A model generated the notes under the pieces. The model ran no database searches. It had not been told where the DNA came from and saw only the letters and a program-made list of their open reading frames with translations. The position numbers were made by a program, and so were the translations under genes. A stretch of 64,000 bases of DNA, from assembly GCA_964035795.1 (NCBI GenBank), contig OZ038320.1, forward strand, positions 21,780,589-21,844,588, written 5' to 3'. Below are positions 23,520 through 35,341 of the stretch, piece after piece (position 1 is the first letter of the stretch; every line of letters starts with the position of its first letter). The stretch is from Pterobdella sp. o SKG-2022. Lineage: Eukaryota; Annelida; Clitellata; Hirudinida; Piscicolidae.

Positions 23520-26500
23520 TTAGTTTTTGACTTCCCTAATAAACAAATTATTTTTTTTGTTACTATCACCCTTATTATTATTATTTGTTTTAGTAGTAAT
23601 ATTCGTAGTAGTGCAACAAGTGAAACTGGTATTGGCAGAAGTAGTAGTTGTATCGAGAATGTTAACTTTCTTTTTTCTATATACAACTTCATCATCGTCA
23701 CTAGCGAAATCTAAATAATCATTTCGACTGATATTATTATTATTGCCGCCATGGTCATCTTTGAGGTCTTTTATCCAAAAGTTATCAGGTCTGATGTTGA
23801 GTGAGGTACGCCTTGACACATTGGTTTTTCTGGCATTACTGCCTGCATTGCATTTGAAACTTGTCTCTTCCTTGATGTTTTGCTGATTAGAGTTTAGATT
23901 ATCATCTTTAGTTCCATCTTTATCTTTGAGAGTATTTTGAATGTCGTTATTATTGGTGATGTTGAAACTGTTCTTATTGTTGCTTATGGAAGCATTGTTT
24001 TGATTATGCAAGGTGCTTGTGGTTTGAAGTTGATCATTTGGGACTTCTGAATTTGTTGCACCAGTGGATTTAGTTTTATTCACTTTTTCTCTTACGACTA
24101 CTTTATTATTCTTACTATTCATTTTTTCAGAAGTTTTGGAAATTGTGTTATTATGGGTATTGATGTATGGAAGTTTATCATTAAATCCTTTTTTGGTGTC
24201 ACTGCTTTTAGCACCTGCACAATTACTCAAGGTATCACTTTTATCATCAAACACTGCCAATTGGGAGTTATCACTGGTGATTGAGGATGATAACGATAAC
24301 GATTCTGGAGAATCTGACACAGACAATTTTTTGATCTCAGACAATGGCGAAGAAGACACCGATGATGATGATGGCGATGATAATGATGGCGTTGATGTAG
24401 ATTCAGAAGTTAATTTATCCTGCTGATGCGGTGTGGAATAATGAGAATGACGGTATTTCTTGGGGGATTGTTGGATGGTGGAATGATGCCGATGGTGGTA
24501 GTTGATGGAATGTCGATGGCGAGGTGATGACACAAGATCCGTCGATGAGACAGACTTCCATAAATGACTGTGCCTTTGTTTGCTGTGTTTTGAAGGAACA
24601 TTCAATAAGCCATTATATAGCTATAACAACAACAACATTATCGTCATGTCTATAAATTACTTCTCACTTCTGAAATGACTATTATATTATATAAAAATTG
24701 TTAAATAAAAATTTATTTTTAAAATTTGTCTTCAAAATAGTCTGATATTTTTTTAAAAATATACCAATAAGTAATAAATAAAAAGTTAATTTTTGAAATT
24801 GTATTTCAAAGTAAATTTATTTTTACTTAAGAACTACTAATTAACTAAACTAAAGATTTTTCACTTGAACAGTTTGCATAAAAAGGAACTAAAAAATTAA
24901 CTGCAATATAAATAATTAAAAAAAATGAAATAATCATTGAGAACTGAAACCTAGCATCCAGGATTCCTTGGTAAATTTCCAATTGCTTTAGAAATCCATT
25001 GTTGGGTTGGATGCATGAACGCTTGTTTTTAACCATATTTAATGATTCTTGCAAGCTCAAGCCTTCCTCCTTCATCACAAATGCTATCACCTTTGATGAC
25101 AAGCTCGTAATTATTCATCGGTTGTTATTGATTTATCAAGAGTGCTAGTGTTTTAAAACGCTATAAGCATCTATATTGTGGGGTACACAACAATTCGATG
25201 TTAAAAACTCAATAAGTATTCAAAATAAAAGCACAATATGTTTTAAAGATTCATAACCCATTAAATAATATAAGCTTTGGGATATAGTGATAAATGATCA
25301 AACAAACGCCAGTAGATCACTAACAGTTGATGCTGACCTGCTGACTCCCATCTTACAATGCACCAACACATTACTCTTGTTGTCCCTGCGTGAGGTAAAT
25401 AGGCTATTAAGAATGATAAGATTCTTGTGGAAGTCAAGTCACATCATCCAGCTAGCACTTCGAAGTTTTATAGTTAAAAAAATAATACATAATATATAAT
25501 AAACTGATAATACTGATAAACAGAAATTGAAACATACACAAAAAAATAATTAATAAATACAACACTTGAGAGCACAACACATACGAACACACCGCATCAA
25601 CACCTCTCCCTCACAACACAACAGGCACGAGACCTAGCTTGAGAGATGAACTTGTGGGTGGCTTCCCAATAGATCAGCAGATCTGAATCCTCCTCATCAG
25701 ACACTCTCACATTCATGTACTGGTGTGGATTATGTGCGAGATAGGTAATATTATAACCGTGGTACTTGTTATTTAAGTTTGTTTTTATTTTTATTACTTA
25801 TTGTTTTTATTATTTTCAATTATTTTTTTTATTATTATTACTTATTATTTTTATTTTTATTACTTATTTTTTAATTATTTTTAATTATTGTTTTTATTAT
25901 TAATACTTATTGTTCTTATTATTAACACTTATTACTAAAGTATAGTTGAATTTTTATTTAGACAGAATATGTCAAATTATCTAAAACTTACTGACTTAAA
26001 CTTTGTATTTTTAAATATTTAAAAATTTATTTTTTCTTAAAAATGTTAATTTGAATTAATTAAAATCTAAAAAATATTTCAAGGGTAGTTATAATTATTA
26101 TATTATTCTTTTCACTGTGAGTCATTCATTGAATTTAATTAAATAATTGTTCAATGGCCCACTTGGAAGGTTTCAGGGTAGAAATTGGCAATCTCTTTAG
26201 TGATGTTCAAAATGTAGGTGACACTGCAAGTATTTATGCTTGTATAGTTTTAGTTAAGAGTGTGATTAATAAAAATCAAAACTAAAATTATAAAACATCA
26301 ACATTCATAAGCATAGTAACAACCTAGATTGGGTAAATATAAATGGTATGAAATCATTTAAATCTCTCATGACTCTAATTAACCAACTTGTTTTCTTTGA
26401 GCTCCTCGAGGTTGGAAGCATTCCACTCGGATCCCAGGTACAAGAAAGGCAAGATGAGGGAGGGCTTTTCCATCTGCCTCATTATCACTATCATCTCGTC

Positions 26501-29237
26501 GTCTATGAAACTGTTTTGGTGTGTTTCAATCTCTTCACATTATGAAAATAATTGAAATTTATAATCTGATAAGTATTGCCGGTACAGAGATTTGAACCCG
26601 ATAAAAACATAACACATGTCGAATCATTCTCCTACCGATCCATTAGAGGTTTGCAAAAAATAATTAATAACTTTTTGAATAAATTTAAAGAATGATCACC
26701 GTTTCCACGTTGAGAGATCCATATTCAAATTGAGCTCCAATTGTTCTCTTATCTAAAACAAAGAACAAAGTCATTTAACAGCATTAAGGTTCAACGAAAT
26801 GTATTTGTATTACAGTTTTGTGTAATTAAATTTTACTCAAGTTTCAAGTAAAAAGCTTTTAATAAAATTTATGTACGGTTTCAACTGCTGTATAAGTTAC
26901 AAAAAGGTTTGTTTTCCAAATTATTAGTTCCAGAAAAATTGAATCTTATGTGTTAACATCGTAAAATACTCTTAAAATTACAAACATTATAACTAATACA
27001 ACTTCAACAAATTATGTATTAAAACTTATGCCACCACACTCCGCTAAACCATTGTAAGCATAAACGCCCAACAACCCCAACAGACGTGTTTGGTGGTGAC
27101 TTCTTCGAAATCCAACTGTAGCATGAGGTTTTTGAGGCCCTCACGCACCACCGCCTCCAAGCCACTGTCTCGAGGCCTTTTGCTGCTGTTTGTATAACAG
27201 TTATGTTTATTTATTATTTGCTTTACATGAAAATTATATATTGGCTGAAATTTTTTAGTTATTTAAGTTTATATTTGAATTTTTAATGTATTGAAGCAAA
27301 CATTTGTTTTATTTTTTACCACTAAAATTGACTTTTCAAATAAATTTCTAATCAATTAAAAGCAATGTAACTTCGCTGACAAAAGACGTGCTAATCCACA
27401 TAGTACCAAAAACCATAACAAAACTACAAACTCATTGAAGGAAAGAGTATCGAAAGCAGGACTAGTATCGTTGTTGCAGTGCCAACTCAATAAGAATTCA
27501 ATTTTGTCATTCACCAACTGGTTGTAATGCTTAAGCCATGAAGAAAAGCGACTCTGAGTAGCCGTTTGATGTGAAGTTGTCACTTGCTTCTGTGGATCCG
27601 AAGTGGTATCTGTGTTAGAGGCTGTGAACATCGATCCGTTTTGAATCTTTGTAGAAGTTATTGTTGCTGATGGTGAAAAGGGTGCCAAGGTGGTGTACAA
27701 ATTGAACTGTTTGTATTGAATTGAAAGATCTCTAGCTCTAGTGAGACATTGAAACGTCGACCTGTGATGAGATCCTTTCTTCATAAAGCGAATTTATATC
27801 AAATAATGTCTCAACTAAATTTTTAAATTTAATTTATAGTTAAAAACCACAAGTCTTCTTAAAAATTAAAATGATTAAACACAAACAATCGTTTACATAA
27901 GAGAAAGATATAGACTACAGAAGTATTTTTGCGTTGAAAACCTTATTTACATAATATAGGTTTAAGGTCAAAAACCAGTATTCAAAACCAATTGAAGAGT
28001 ACTGACCACAAAGCTTGAAGAGAAACCGGCTTGAAGTTGTACAGTCTTCCATTAGTGCTCACGTCCAACCCCCTGCGATTTCAGTCATTCTTGAATGTTA
28101 CAGGCAATTTGCATAACCTCACAATATAAAGGTTTTATTTAAAAATTATAATTTTAACTTTATTAACAGTGTATATTTATATATCTTTGAAACTTTTAAG
28201 CATCGTATGTTCTTTTTAAAAAATATTAAATAATCTTACGTAGAAAATGAGAATTTTATTATATTTATTTGAAACTATGTTATTATCTTTCAAGCTTTGC
28301 ATTTTAATATAATTAAAAAATTTTCCACAAAGAATTCCTCATATAAACCAACACATTTTAATACATGTTCTAATTTTTGGTTAGCATGTCTTATTAAAAA
28401 ATTGTTTTTTATTTAAACCAGTCAAACACACTGTGTCATTGAAGTTAATATCCTACACCAAAATACACAAAAATAAACGATTTGAAAAGAAGCTGGTGAA
28501 TATATAAAGAAAGAATATGAATAAAAAACATCTATGAAAAAATTTACTCCCAACTTATAATAGGAACATTGCCTAAATGAAATAGATGATGTGTATCTTG
28601 TAGAATAAAATAAAGTGACAAAAGATAAATCTTATAATGTCATAATGATAAATTAGTGAGTGATATTAATAACAACAAATTATATGACGATGAAAGCAAG
28701 CAAGGCACAGACGTACAAGAAATTTGAATTCATGTAAATAAGCGCTTTAGAATGAACTTGAAATATCTATAACTTTTCCTGTTTAATCATAAAAAACAAA
28801 CAGCAAGCATTTGCATATATCGATCTACTACCAACCATCAACAACCAGCACAAAATAACATCAAAACATCAATCACCACGGAATAGATGCAGCACAACAC
28901 AAACAAGTCGTGAACGCACCCATCGCCATCGAGAGAGAATGATGTGTCAGCCATGATTGGAAACACCAGACCTACTGTGGCTTGCGAGGCTTCTAGATCA
29001 ACGCCTGCAATACAATGGCTCATTATTCGATTTGATGATGTTAATGGCATGAATACTGTTAAGGGTAATAAAAATCACAGATAAATTGTATGATATTCAA
29101 CAGTAACTCAATATCTTTTGAAATATAAGTGAACATACAATTTATAAGATATTGATTTTTTTAAACTATTTAAATAACTTATTTTAATATTACTCTTTTT
29201 TATTATATAAAAGATTCAAATAAAAACACTTTATTTT

Positions 29238-29273
<36 letters not shown>

Positions 29274-32200
29274 GTTTTACATCCGTTTCCATGCTAGCAA
29301 GGATTGGACGGGCTCATACTTTTTATTCAAGTTTATATAATTCCGAGAAGCTTTTCTTGAAGGTACAAATATGTAAAATATTCTTTAAAACTTAAAAAAT
29401 GATAAAAATAAAACAATTTCCGAATAAATATGAAAACCAGGCTTTAGTGCAGTAATAAAATAACTTTATTGCCATAACAATGGACAAGCATTGTATTAAA
29501 ATACTAGTGATTTATTGCTCTTCACGATGCTTGACAATTGTAATTTTGTTGGTAATAAAATATGATATATTATTGTTTTTATAGGGTCATTTGCCACTAA
29601 TATCGGCATAACTAATGCAGAATAGTTGGTATCCACAATACACCTAAAAACAGCTCAAAAAGCGGTGAAAACCATGTTCAAGTCTGAAATGTCTTCATGC
29701 TGAAAATTTTGATTTCATGGACGAAAAGACATAATCTTGAGAATTGTGCAAATAACAGCGGCTAAATGAAAAGGCTGAAAATGAAGAGAAATCAAAAAAA
29801 AAGAAGTAAAGTGCATAAACACAACAGAAACCTAACGTCAAACGTCTTTGTGAATAAAAATAGTTTGCATGGCCTACATTCAGAGTTTTCGAATCAAAAA
29901 CAAGATCTCTGGGAGCTAGAAATAAGCCAAATAATGGCAAAAAATTAATTACATTATTTTTACAAAATATTTCCAATGTTATTTATAAAACCTAATAATA
30001 TACTACAAGTGAACAAACAATAAAAGTAATAACTTGGTAAAATTTAACTTAAAAGTATGAAGATTTTTACAATAAAAACCTCAAACTTTTAAAATATACA
30101 CCACAAAATTCAAGCTGATAAAAATACCATGCCTAAAAAATTAAGTTTATAATAATGATAATAATAATTTTGATTTCACCACAATAATGTTTAGTCAAAA
30201 ATTGCATTGTTGATATAAATAGCAAGATCAAATTACCCAACAACAGGTTTGCCTCTTCTTCGCTCTGATCATCTTCATTGGGGAACATCAAAACAAATTT
30301 AATTCAATATAATCAATGTGAAAATATTAATTCTAATACTATTAAGTCTTTATTATCAAATGGAAACATTCTATGTAAAGTATTTTAAAGCAATACTTAA
30401 CCAAAAGTTGCTTCTATAACCTATAATGACATGAGATAAATACCAAACTATACAGCCTCAACTAATATAATTAATACACTTTGAAATGTTTGCATTGCTC
30501 AAAATTGGAAGCAAATTTTCTATTTAAAATTTAATTAGTTTAATGGCATTTCATTAGAAATTTTATTTACATCATACATATATTATATACATATATTGAA
30601 TACATATACTGTTATATACATAATACATGAATATATATATATATAATAATAATGATGATGTTATATACATAATACATGAAGCTTGTTAAGATTACAAAGA
30701 ATATTTGAAAAAGAATTCAGCTTAAAACTTTCACTGAGAATACATGAATTATAATGAGTCATCATTAAATCTTTAAAGCAAACATAATCAAAATGTATTC
30801 ATTTGAACTTTGAAGTAAATTACCAATGATATAAAATATATTATCTCCCTTATCATCATCATCCTTAAAATCAACAATATTATCATCATCATCATTATTA
30901 TTAATACTACAACAATTATTATCTTCATAATCATTATTGTTATTATACTAACCACTTGAGTTAGTGAAACTTGTAGTCACAATAGCGAGGTATCGGTAAT
31001 GAAGAGGGAATGATGCCCTTTTGTTTTTCTCATGGTTGCTGTTAGCGTTATTTTCATTTGTGTTTTTTGAAAGCAATGATTGATCACTGCTATTTTTAAG
31101 AACTTTATTTTTTTTATATATTACCCTATCATTGTTACTAGTTGTATTTATAAGCTGGTTTTTAATACAGTTTTGTTTCAATTGAGTTCTTTTATTAGAA
31201 GAAGAACAAGAGTTTTTGTTGATCAAGTTGTTGTAGTTTTTGATAGCACTGATGTTGTTGTAATTGTTGTGTGCATCCTTGTTCTCTAGCCTCACAGCCT
31301 GCGTTTGTAGAAAGTTTTACTCATGAATGAATGAGGCATTTAAAATAAAATAGCAAATTTCTAAAATTTTTATATTCAAAATAATTAAATATTTAGTTGA
31401 TTCTTTCAATAAGATATTTTTGAAATACATAAAAAAAATATTGAAATAGAGATCAACATATAAAAAAACAAGTCATTAAAAACTTATTAATAAGAAAAGC
31501 AATGATCAAAAGAGAACCAATTTGAGAGTGTCTTGAGGCCTTATTAGCATCATCATATTCTGCAGGTCATTCTGAATGTCACCACAGGCATCTGTTTTGG
31601 GGAATGTAAATTTACTCAGTTATTCAATAAAAAATTCATATTTTATTTTTTAGAATGCACAGTTCAGAACCTAGGTTTGGATTGGTGGCACTAAAAACAA
31701 ATATAAAATTGTCTATAAAAATCTAGATATGTTTTTGAGGCATTTGTAAATGTTTGATAAAGGACAATTTGAGTACAATGAGGTTTGATAAAGAAAAACT
31801 ACAAAACGAATTTTGGTATTTTTTTAATATTGAATTTATTAATTTAAAAATCTTTCAAGTTATGGTATGTAAATATGTTTCCAAATATTTTTGAATTGAA
31901 ATACAATGAAAAGCTTTCAAAAATTTTTTTGTGAAAATTTATATTTGAAATGAAGTTATAAAAGTTACTTTGATGGCTTCCAATTGGTAGGTCTTTATTG
32001 TTGGTATGAGAAAGAATAAGAGCAGCTCCTCTCACAGTTAGATAACTGTCACTGAAAATTAATTTTTATTTCTAACTGAATTTTTTTTTAACTTAACAAA
32101 ACTTTTAATTAATTTTACCTAGATCTTCGATGAAAACTTGAGACTGAAGAAGGATCTTCTAAGAAATTCCCATTTTTCTAAAGTAGAAATTTTATATTTT

Positions 32201-32334
32201 ATAATTTGATGGCACAAAAATGATTTATTCAACATAAAATCTCAATAAAATTTTAATTAAAAAAAATAAGTTCAAACATCGATTCCATCATTTCTATTTG
32301 AAATGGAAGAACGTTGTACTGTCACCAAAGCCAT
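23520..32334 (-). CDS. SSH: Slingshot cofilin phosphatase, 17 exons, 944 aa
   Basis: Exons in transcript order: 32278-32334, 32119-32177, 31969-32051, 31518-31591, 30953-31298, 30237-30272, 28920-29004, 28007-28072, 27420-27761, 27086-27185, 26700-26752, 26388-26510, 26163-26223, 25634-25719, 25325-25385, 24951-25090, 23520-24582. Slingshot dephosphorylates cofilin at Ser3 and so drives actin turnover. The start MALVTVQRS, the VRGAALIL and FKPVSLQALW blocks of the N-terminal domain, a DEK-C-like domain (about 383-433), LYLGSEWNASNLEEL, and the phosphatase loop HCKMGVSRSAST (Cys about 534) are all in family order. YQGILDASKQRHSHLW closes the catalytic domain. The last exon is a long Ser/Asn-rich tail. 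Odd points: an Asn-rich insertion of about 87 residues inside the conserved N-terminal domain (exon 5) and a 36-nt exon 6. The exon 9 donor is the least certain junction. Confidence 0.92.
25785..25945. repeat. Degenerate TTATT-type simple repeat
   Basis: Imperfect runs of TTATT, TTTTTA and TACTTATT units fill this stretch of a Slingshot intron. It looks like an AT minisatellite with drifted units and has no coding content. Confidence 0.6.
26577..26655 (-). repeat. tRNA-like remnant (pseudo-tRNA or SINE head)
   Basis: Read on the minus strand, a D-arm-like stretch and a B-box-like GGGTTCAAATC followed by CTGTACCGGC resemble the 3' half of a tRNA. The 5' end (GCAAACC) does not pair with the 3' end (TACCGGC), so it is not a working tRNA gene. 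It lies between Slingshot exons 11 and 12. Confidence 0.35.
29239..29310. repeat. ATC microsatellite plus SINE-like core, copy 2
   Basis: About a dozen CAT/ATC triplets run into the core CGTTTTACATCCGTTTCCAT followed by GCTAGCAAGGATTGGACGG. The same order (triplet run, then core) is seen at 9862 and 48650. It lies in a Slingshot intron. Confidence 0.65.
30590..30682. repeat. AT dinucleotide run between short direct repeats
   Basis: TTATATACATAATACATGAA occurs twice (about 30613-30632 and 30661-30680), separated by an (AT)n and (AAT)n run. It is local slippage-type repeat DNA in a Slingshot intron. Confidence 0.5.
30855..30945. repeat. ATC/ATT triplet-rich simple repeat
   Basis: Runs of ATCATC and ATTATT triplets directly downstream of the Slingshot exon 5 donor. 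No coding content. Confidence 0.5.
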
Positions 32335-32640
32335 TGAGCTCACTTATAATATAACTTTACTCCATTTTGATTTTTGAAACCATTTACTTTAGACAAATTT
32401 ATCTCATATTCGTAAATCACTTGCATTAAAAGTCAGAATAGTAAACATTCATTGGTTTAAATATCGAAAATGGTCCGACTAAGCTCCGGCGAATGAACAA
32501 GGCTCAAATATAATACAAAATCTATATTGTTATTTTTTGTGCTGATTTATTAAAAACCGTTTATTTTGAAATAAATTTTTTTTAAATTTATAATTTTTTT
32601 CAACCCATCGTATACCAGACCAGTATGTAGTAATTTCTCT
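32335..32640. other. Upstream region of Slingshot
   Basis: AT-rich DNA between the Slingshot start codon and a decayed LINE. It should hold the 5' untranslated region and promoter, unless a non-coding first exon lies further upstream. No TATA box is obvious. Confidence 0.35.
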
Positions 32641-34760
32641 GTTCCAGCTATCATGGCTTGGTTCTCTACAAATCTCACTGTATTGATCAGTACTCACTCT
32701 ACTTTGACTTTCTTCCCAAAGAAGTGCAGAGCTCTTTTCATCATTGCTCCAGCATAAATGTTAAACGTCTTCTTCTTATCAAAGAGGGCTCAGTTCTTTC
32801 TGAATTAACTCTCACCACTGCGTCTGTTCTATATAAAGCTCCGCAATCAGCCGTCTTTTTCTCTATTTCACCCTTTTTTCCAATATCTTCATCAGTTTCC
32901 TCCAGTCAACACGATCAAATGCTAAATCATAATCTACGAAAAAATATAGATCTTTATTAAATTCTTTTCTACGCTCCACTAGGCACATCATCACTCCAAT
33001 AGCTTCTCTCGTGCCTCTTTTCTTACGGAACTCAAACTAATCGTTTTTTTTTAATTTTTTCAACCTTCGTTTCCAGCCTTCTTTTTAGCATCTTCAATGC
33101 CACTTTCGCTACATGAGATATTGAACTGATGGCTCGGAAACCTCCTTATCTAGTGGCATTCCTTTTCTTCTTTGAAGGAACTAATACACTTTTTTGAAAT
33201 CTGATGGCCATACTCCCTTTTCATAACTTTTTTTACACATCTTTGCCAATTGGTTCAATGGTTCACCACTTAAAGCGTGGAGAAATTCTGGAGGTATGCC
33301 ATCACATTCCTCTACCTTCTTTCTACCTAACCTTCTCATTGCCTCTTCTATTTTACTAGTAATTAACCCGGGTTTTAAAGCATATCCACCTACATGTGAT
33401 TCATCTTTCAGTTTTGAACTAACCGGTTTGTTTTCAGCGATGTAGAGACGTTTTATATAAATTTTCCTTCTATACATTATTGCTTCCTGTTCGGTTAGAA
33501 AATCATTGTTTTAATTTAGATTAGCAACCATCTCTTGTTTTTACACTGTTTTTTGATGATAAGGCAGGTATTTTAACTTTGTGTTACATTAGATCTAGTT
33601 GACCTCTTTTTCCTAGTTCTTCAATTTCCGAACATCGATTTTTAAACTTTTTTTGCTTTATTTCTTCCTCTTCTGGGCACGTTGTTCAGTCTTCTTTACA
33701 TACATTTTCCATCTTCAGTTGCTATTCCCTTACTTCACCTTCTCTCTCGCGCCTTCTCCACCATTCCTTTTGTCATTCACGATTTTTTAGGAAATTTTTC
33801 ATTTATCGTTACAACCGTTTTTGTTGCCTCTTGCATCATTCCTTCTTTTCAAAGTAACCATAGGTTTTCCTCATCGTTTATTTGATCACATTTCTTAGCC
33901 AGTGCATTGTTTATTTCTTTATTGAAACTTTCCACCGTTTTAGAGGTTTTTTATTACATCTTTTTTTCGCAAAAATCGCTGTTTTTCATGGTGTGGTCTT
34001 TTCAAACGTAAACGCACTTTTATTATAACCATGCTAGGATCCGAATTTGCATCAGCTTCAGAATAAGCATAGGGTTTTTTTACGCTGTTTTTGTAACGGT
34101 TTTGTACAAGAATGTAATTCATCTGGTACCTGTTGCAATCTCCAGAGGCCTTTCACGTGTATGATTGCCGTTTTGGTTGTTTGAACCAGGTATTCATGAT
34201 GCAAAACTTATTTCTTCGACAGAATTCAATTAAAAGTCTGTCTCCCTCATTTTTGGTTCTCAGGCCATAATTCCCTACAACCATACCATCACTCTTTTGA
34301 CCCACCACTGCATTCGTGTCTTTCAAGGTTATGGTGTACTTTCTGTTTAGTAACCCTCTTATCTTGTTTTTCATCTGTTAATAGATTTTTTCTATCTTTT
34401 CTTTATCATGAGCTAGAGTTGGCATATAAACTACCACTACATTTAGGTCTACTGGATCTGCTCTCAACCTCACCACCATAATTCTATCAATTATACACTC
34501 CACTTCTTTTACTGCTTTTGCAGCCTCCTTACACAACAATAAACTTACTCCTCGCTAACTCTCTTCACCTTCTGAATCAAAATTCTAAATCCATCATTTT
34601 CAATATCACCTCGTCTTCTCATCTTATCTTTGTGAGATCCATCAGGCTGATATTATGCCCTCATCTCATTCTTTACACACTCTAGAGATTCTGGGTTTAG
34701 TAAGCTTCTAATATTCCCTATAGCTTTCTCAGCTATTCTTTATGCGTTTTTTTGCAAATC
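32640..34760 (-). mobile_element. Decayed non-LTR retrotransposon (endonuclease and RT pieces)
   Basis: On the minus strand, pieces appear in LINE order. At 34153-34374 is an endonuclease-like segment with NAVVGQ and a NTWFKQPKR block. At 33181-33477 is a pre-RT segment (blocks RRLGRKKVEECDGIPPEFLH and WPSDFKK). At about 32870-32960 is an RT motif resembling FVDY..AFDRVDW. Many stops and frameshifts separate them, so it is dead. The fragments look like the RTE-related elements often mislabelled as craniofacial development protein 2, but the clade is inferred from memory. Confidence 0.6.
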
Positions 34761-35341
34761 TGGCTCAATTACTTCACCTGACTTGGTATCATCGAAATTG
34801 TTTTCAAAGGTGGTTTTTCATTGCCTTCCTCTATTTTCTTGTATTGATTTTTGAAATGCTTCATCTTTTAGTTTGAAATATCCTTCGACGCACATGTCCA
34901 GAAAAACTCTTTAGAATAATTCATCATAAATTAATTTTCCTATTCCAAAATATGTTCTTTCACTATGATGTTTCGTTACAATAATTGCTAGTTTAAATGA
35001 TGAAAAACCTAACAGAATTTCACCATAAACGTTTTAAAATCACAAACGCTAAAAAATGCTTCTAATTTAATACTTTTTAATATTTTGTCTTGAAAGTTTG
35101 GGACTTGACAAATTTATTAATGATATTTATTTAAGAAATCACTCGAACATTTGCGGTAATTAAAAGTAATGTTCAAAGTTAATATATTGGAATTCTTCAA
35201 AACTTTACAGATTTATTTTGTTTTATACATGTATCAGCCATTGGAACATGAATTTTAAGTCGATAAAAAATTTCAAATTAAATAAAACAGTCAATAGAAA
35301 ATAAGATTAAAGACAAAATAAAAATTTGTACATGAAAAACA
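34761..35341. other. 3' flank of RBBP6, no gene seen
   Basis: AT-rich DNA after the RBBP6 stop codon, expected to hold its 3' untranslated region. I see no exon or clear repeat. Confidence 0.4.

Noticed and set aside
24064..24426. Plus-strand acidic open frame ending in an Asp-rich tail
   Set aside because: Antisense of the Ser/His-rich Slingshot last exon, whose frame is fixed by the phosphatase exons upstream.
26577..26655. A functional tRNA gene
   Set aside because: The acceptor stem ends do not pair, and the D-arm is degenerate.
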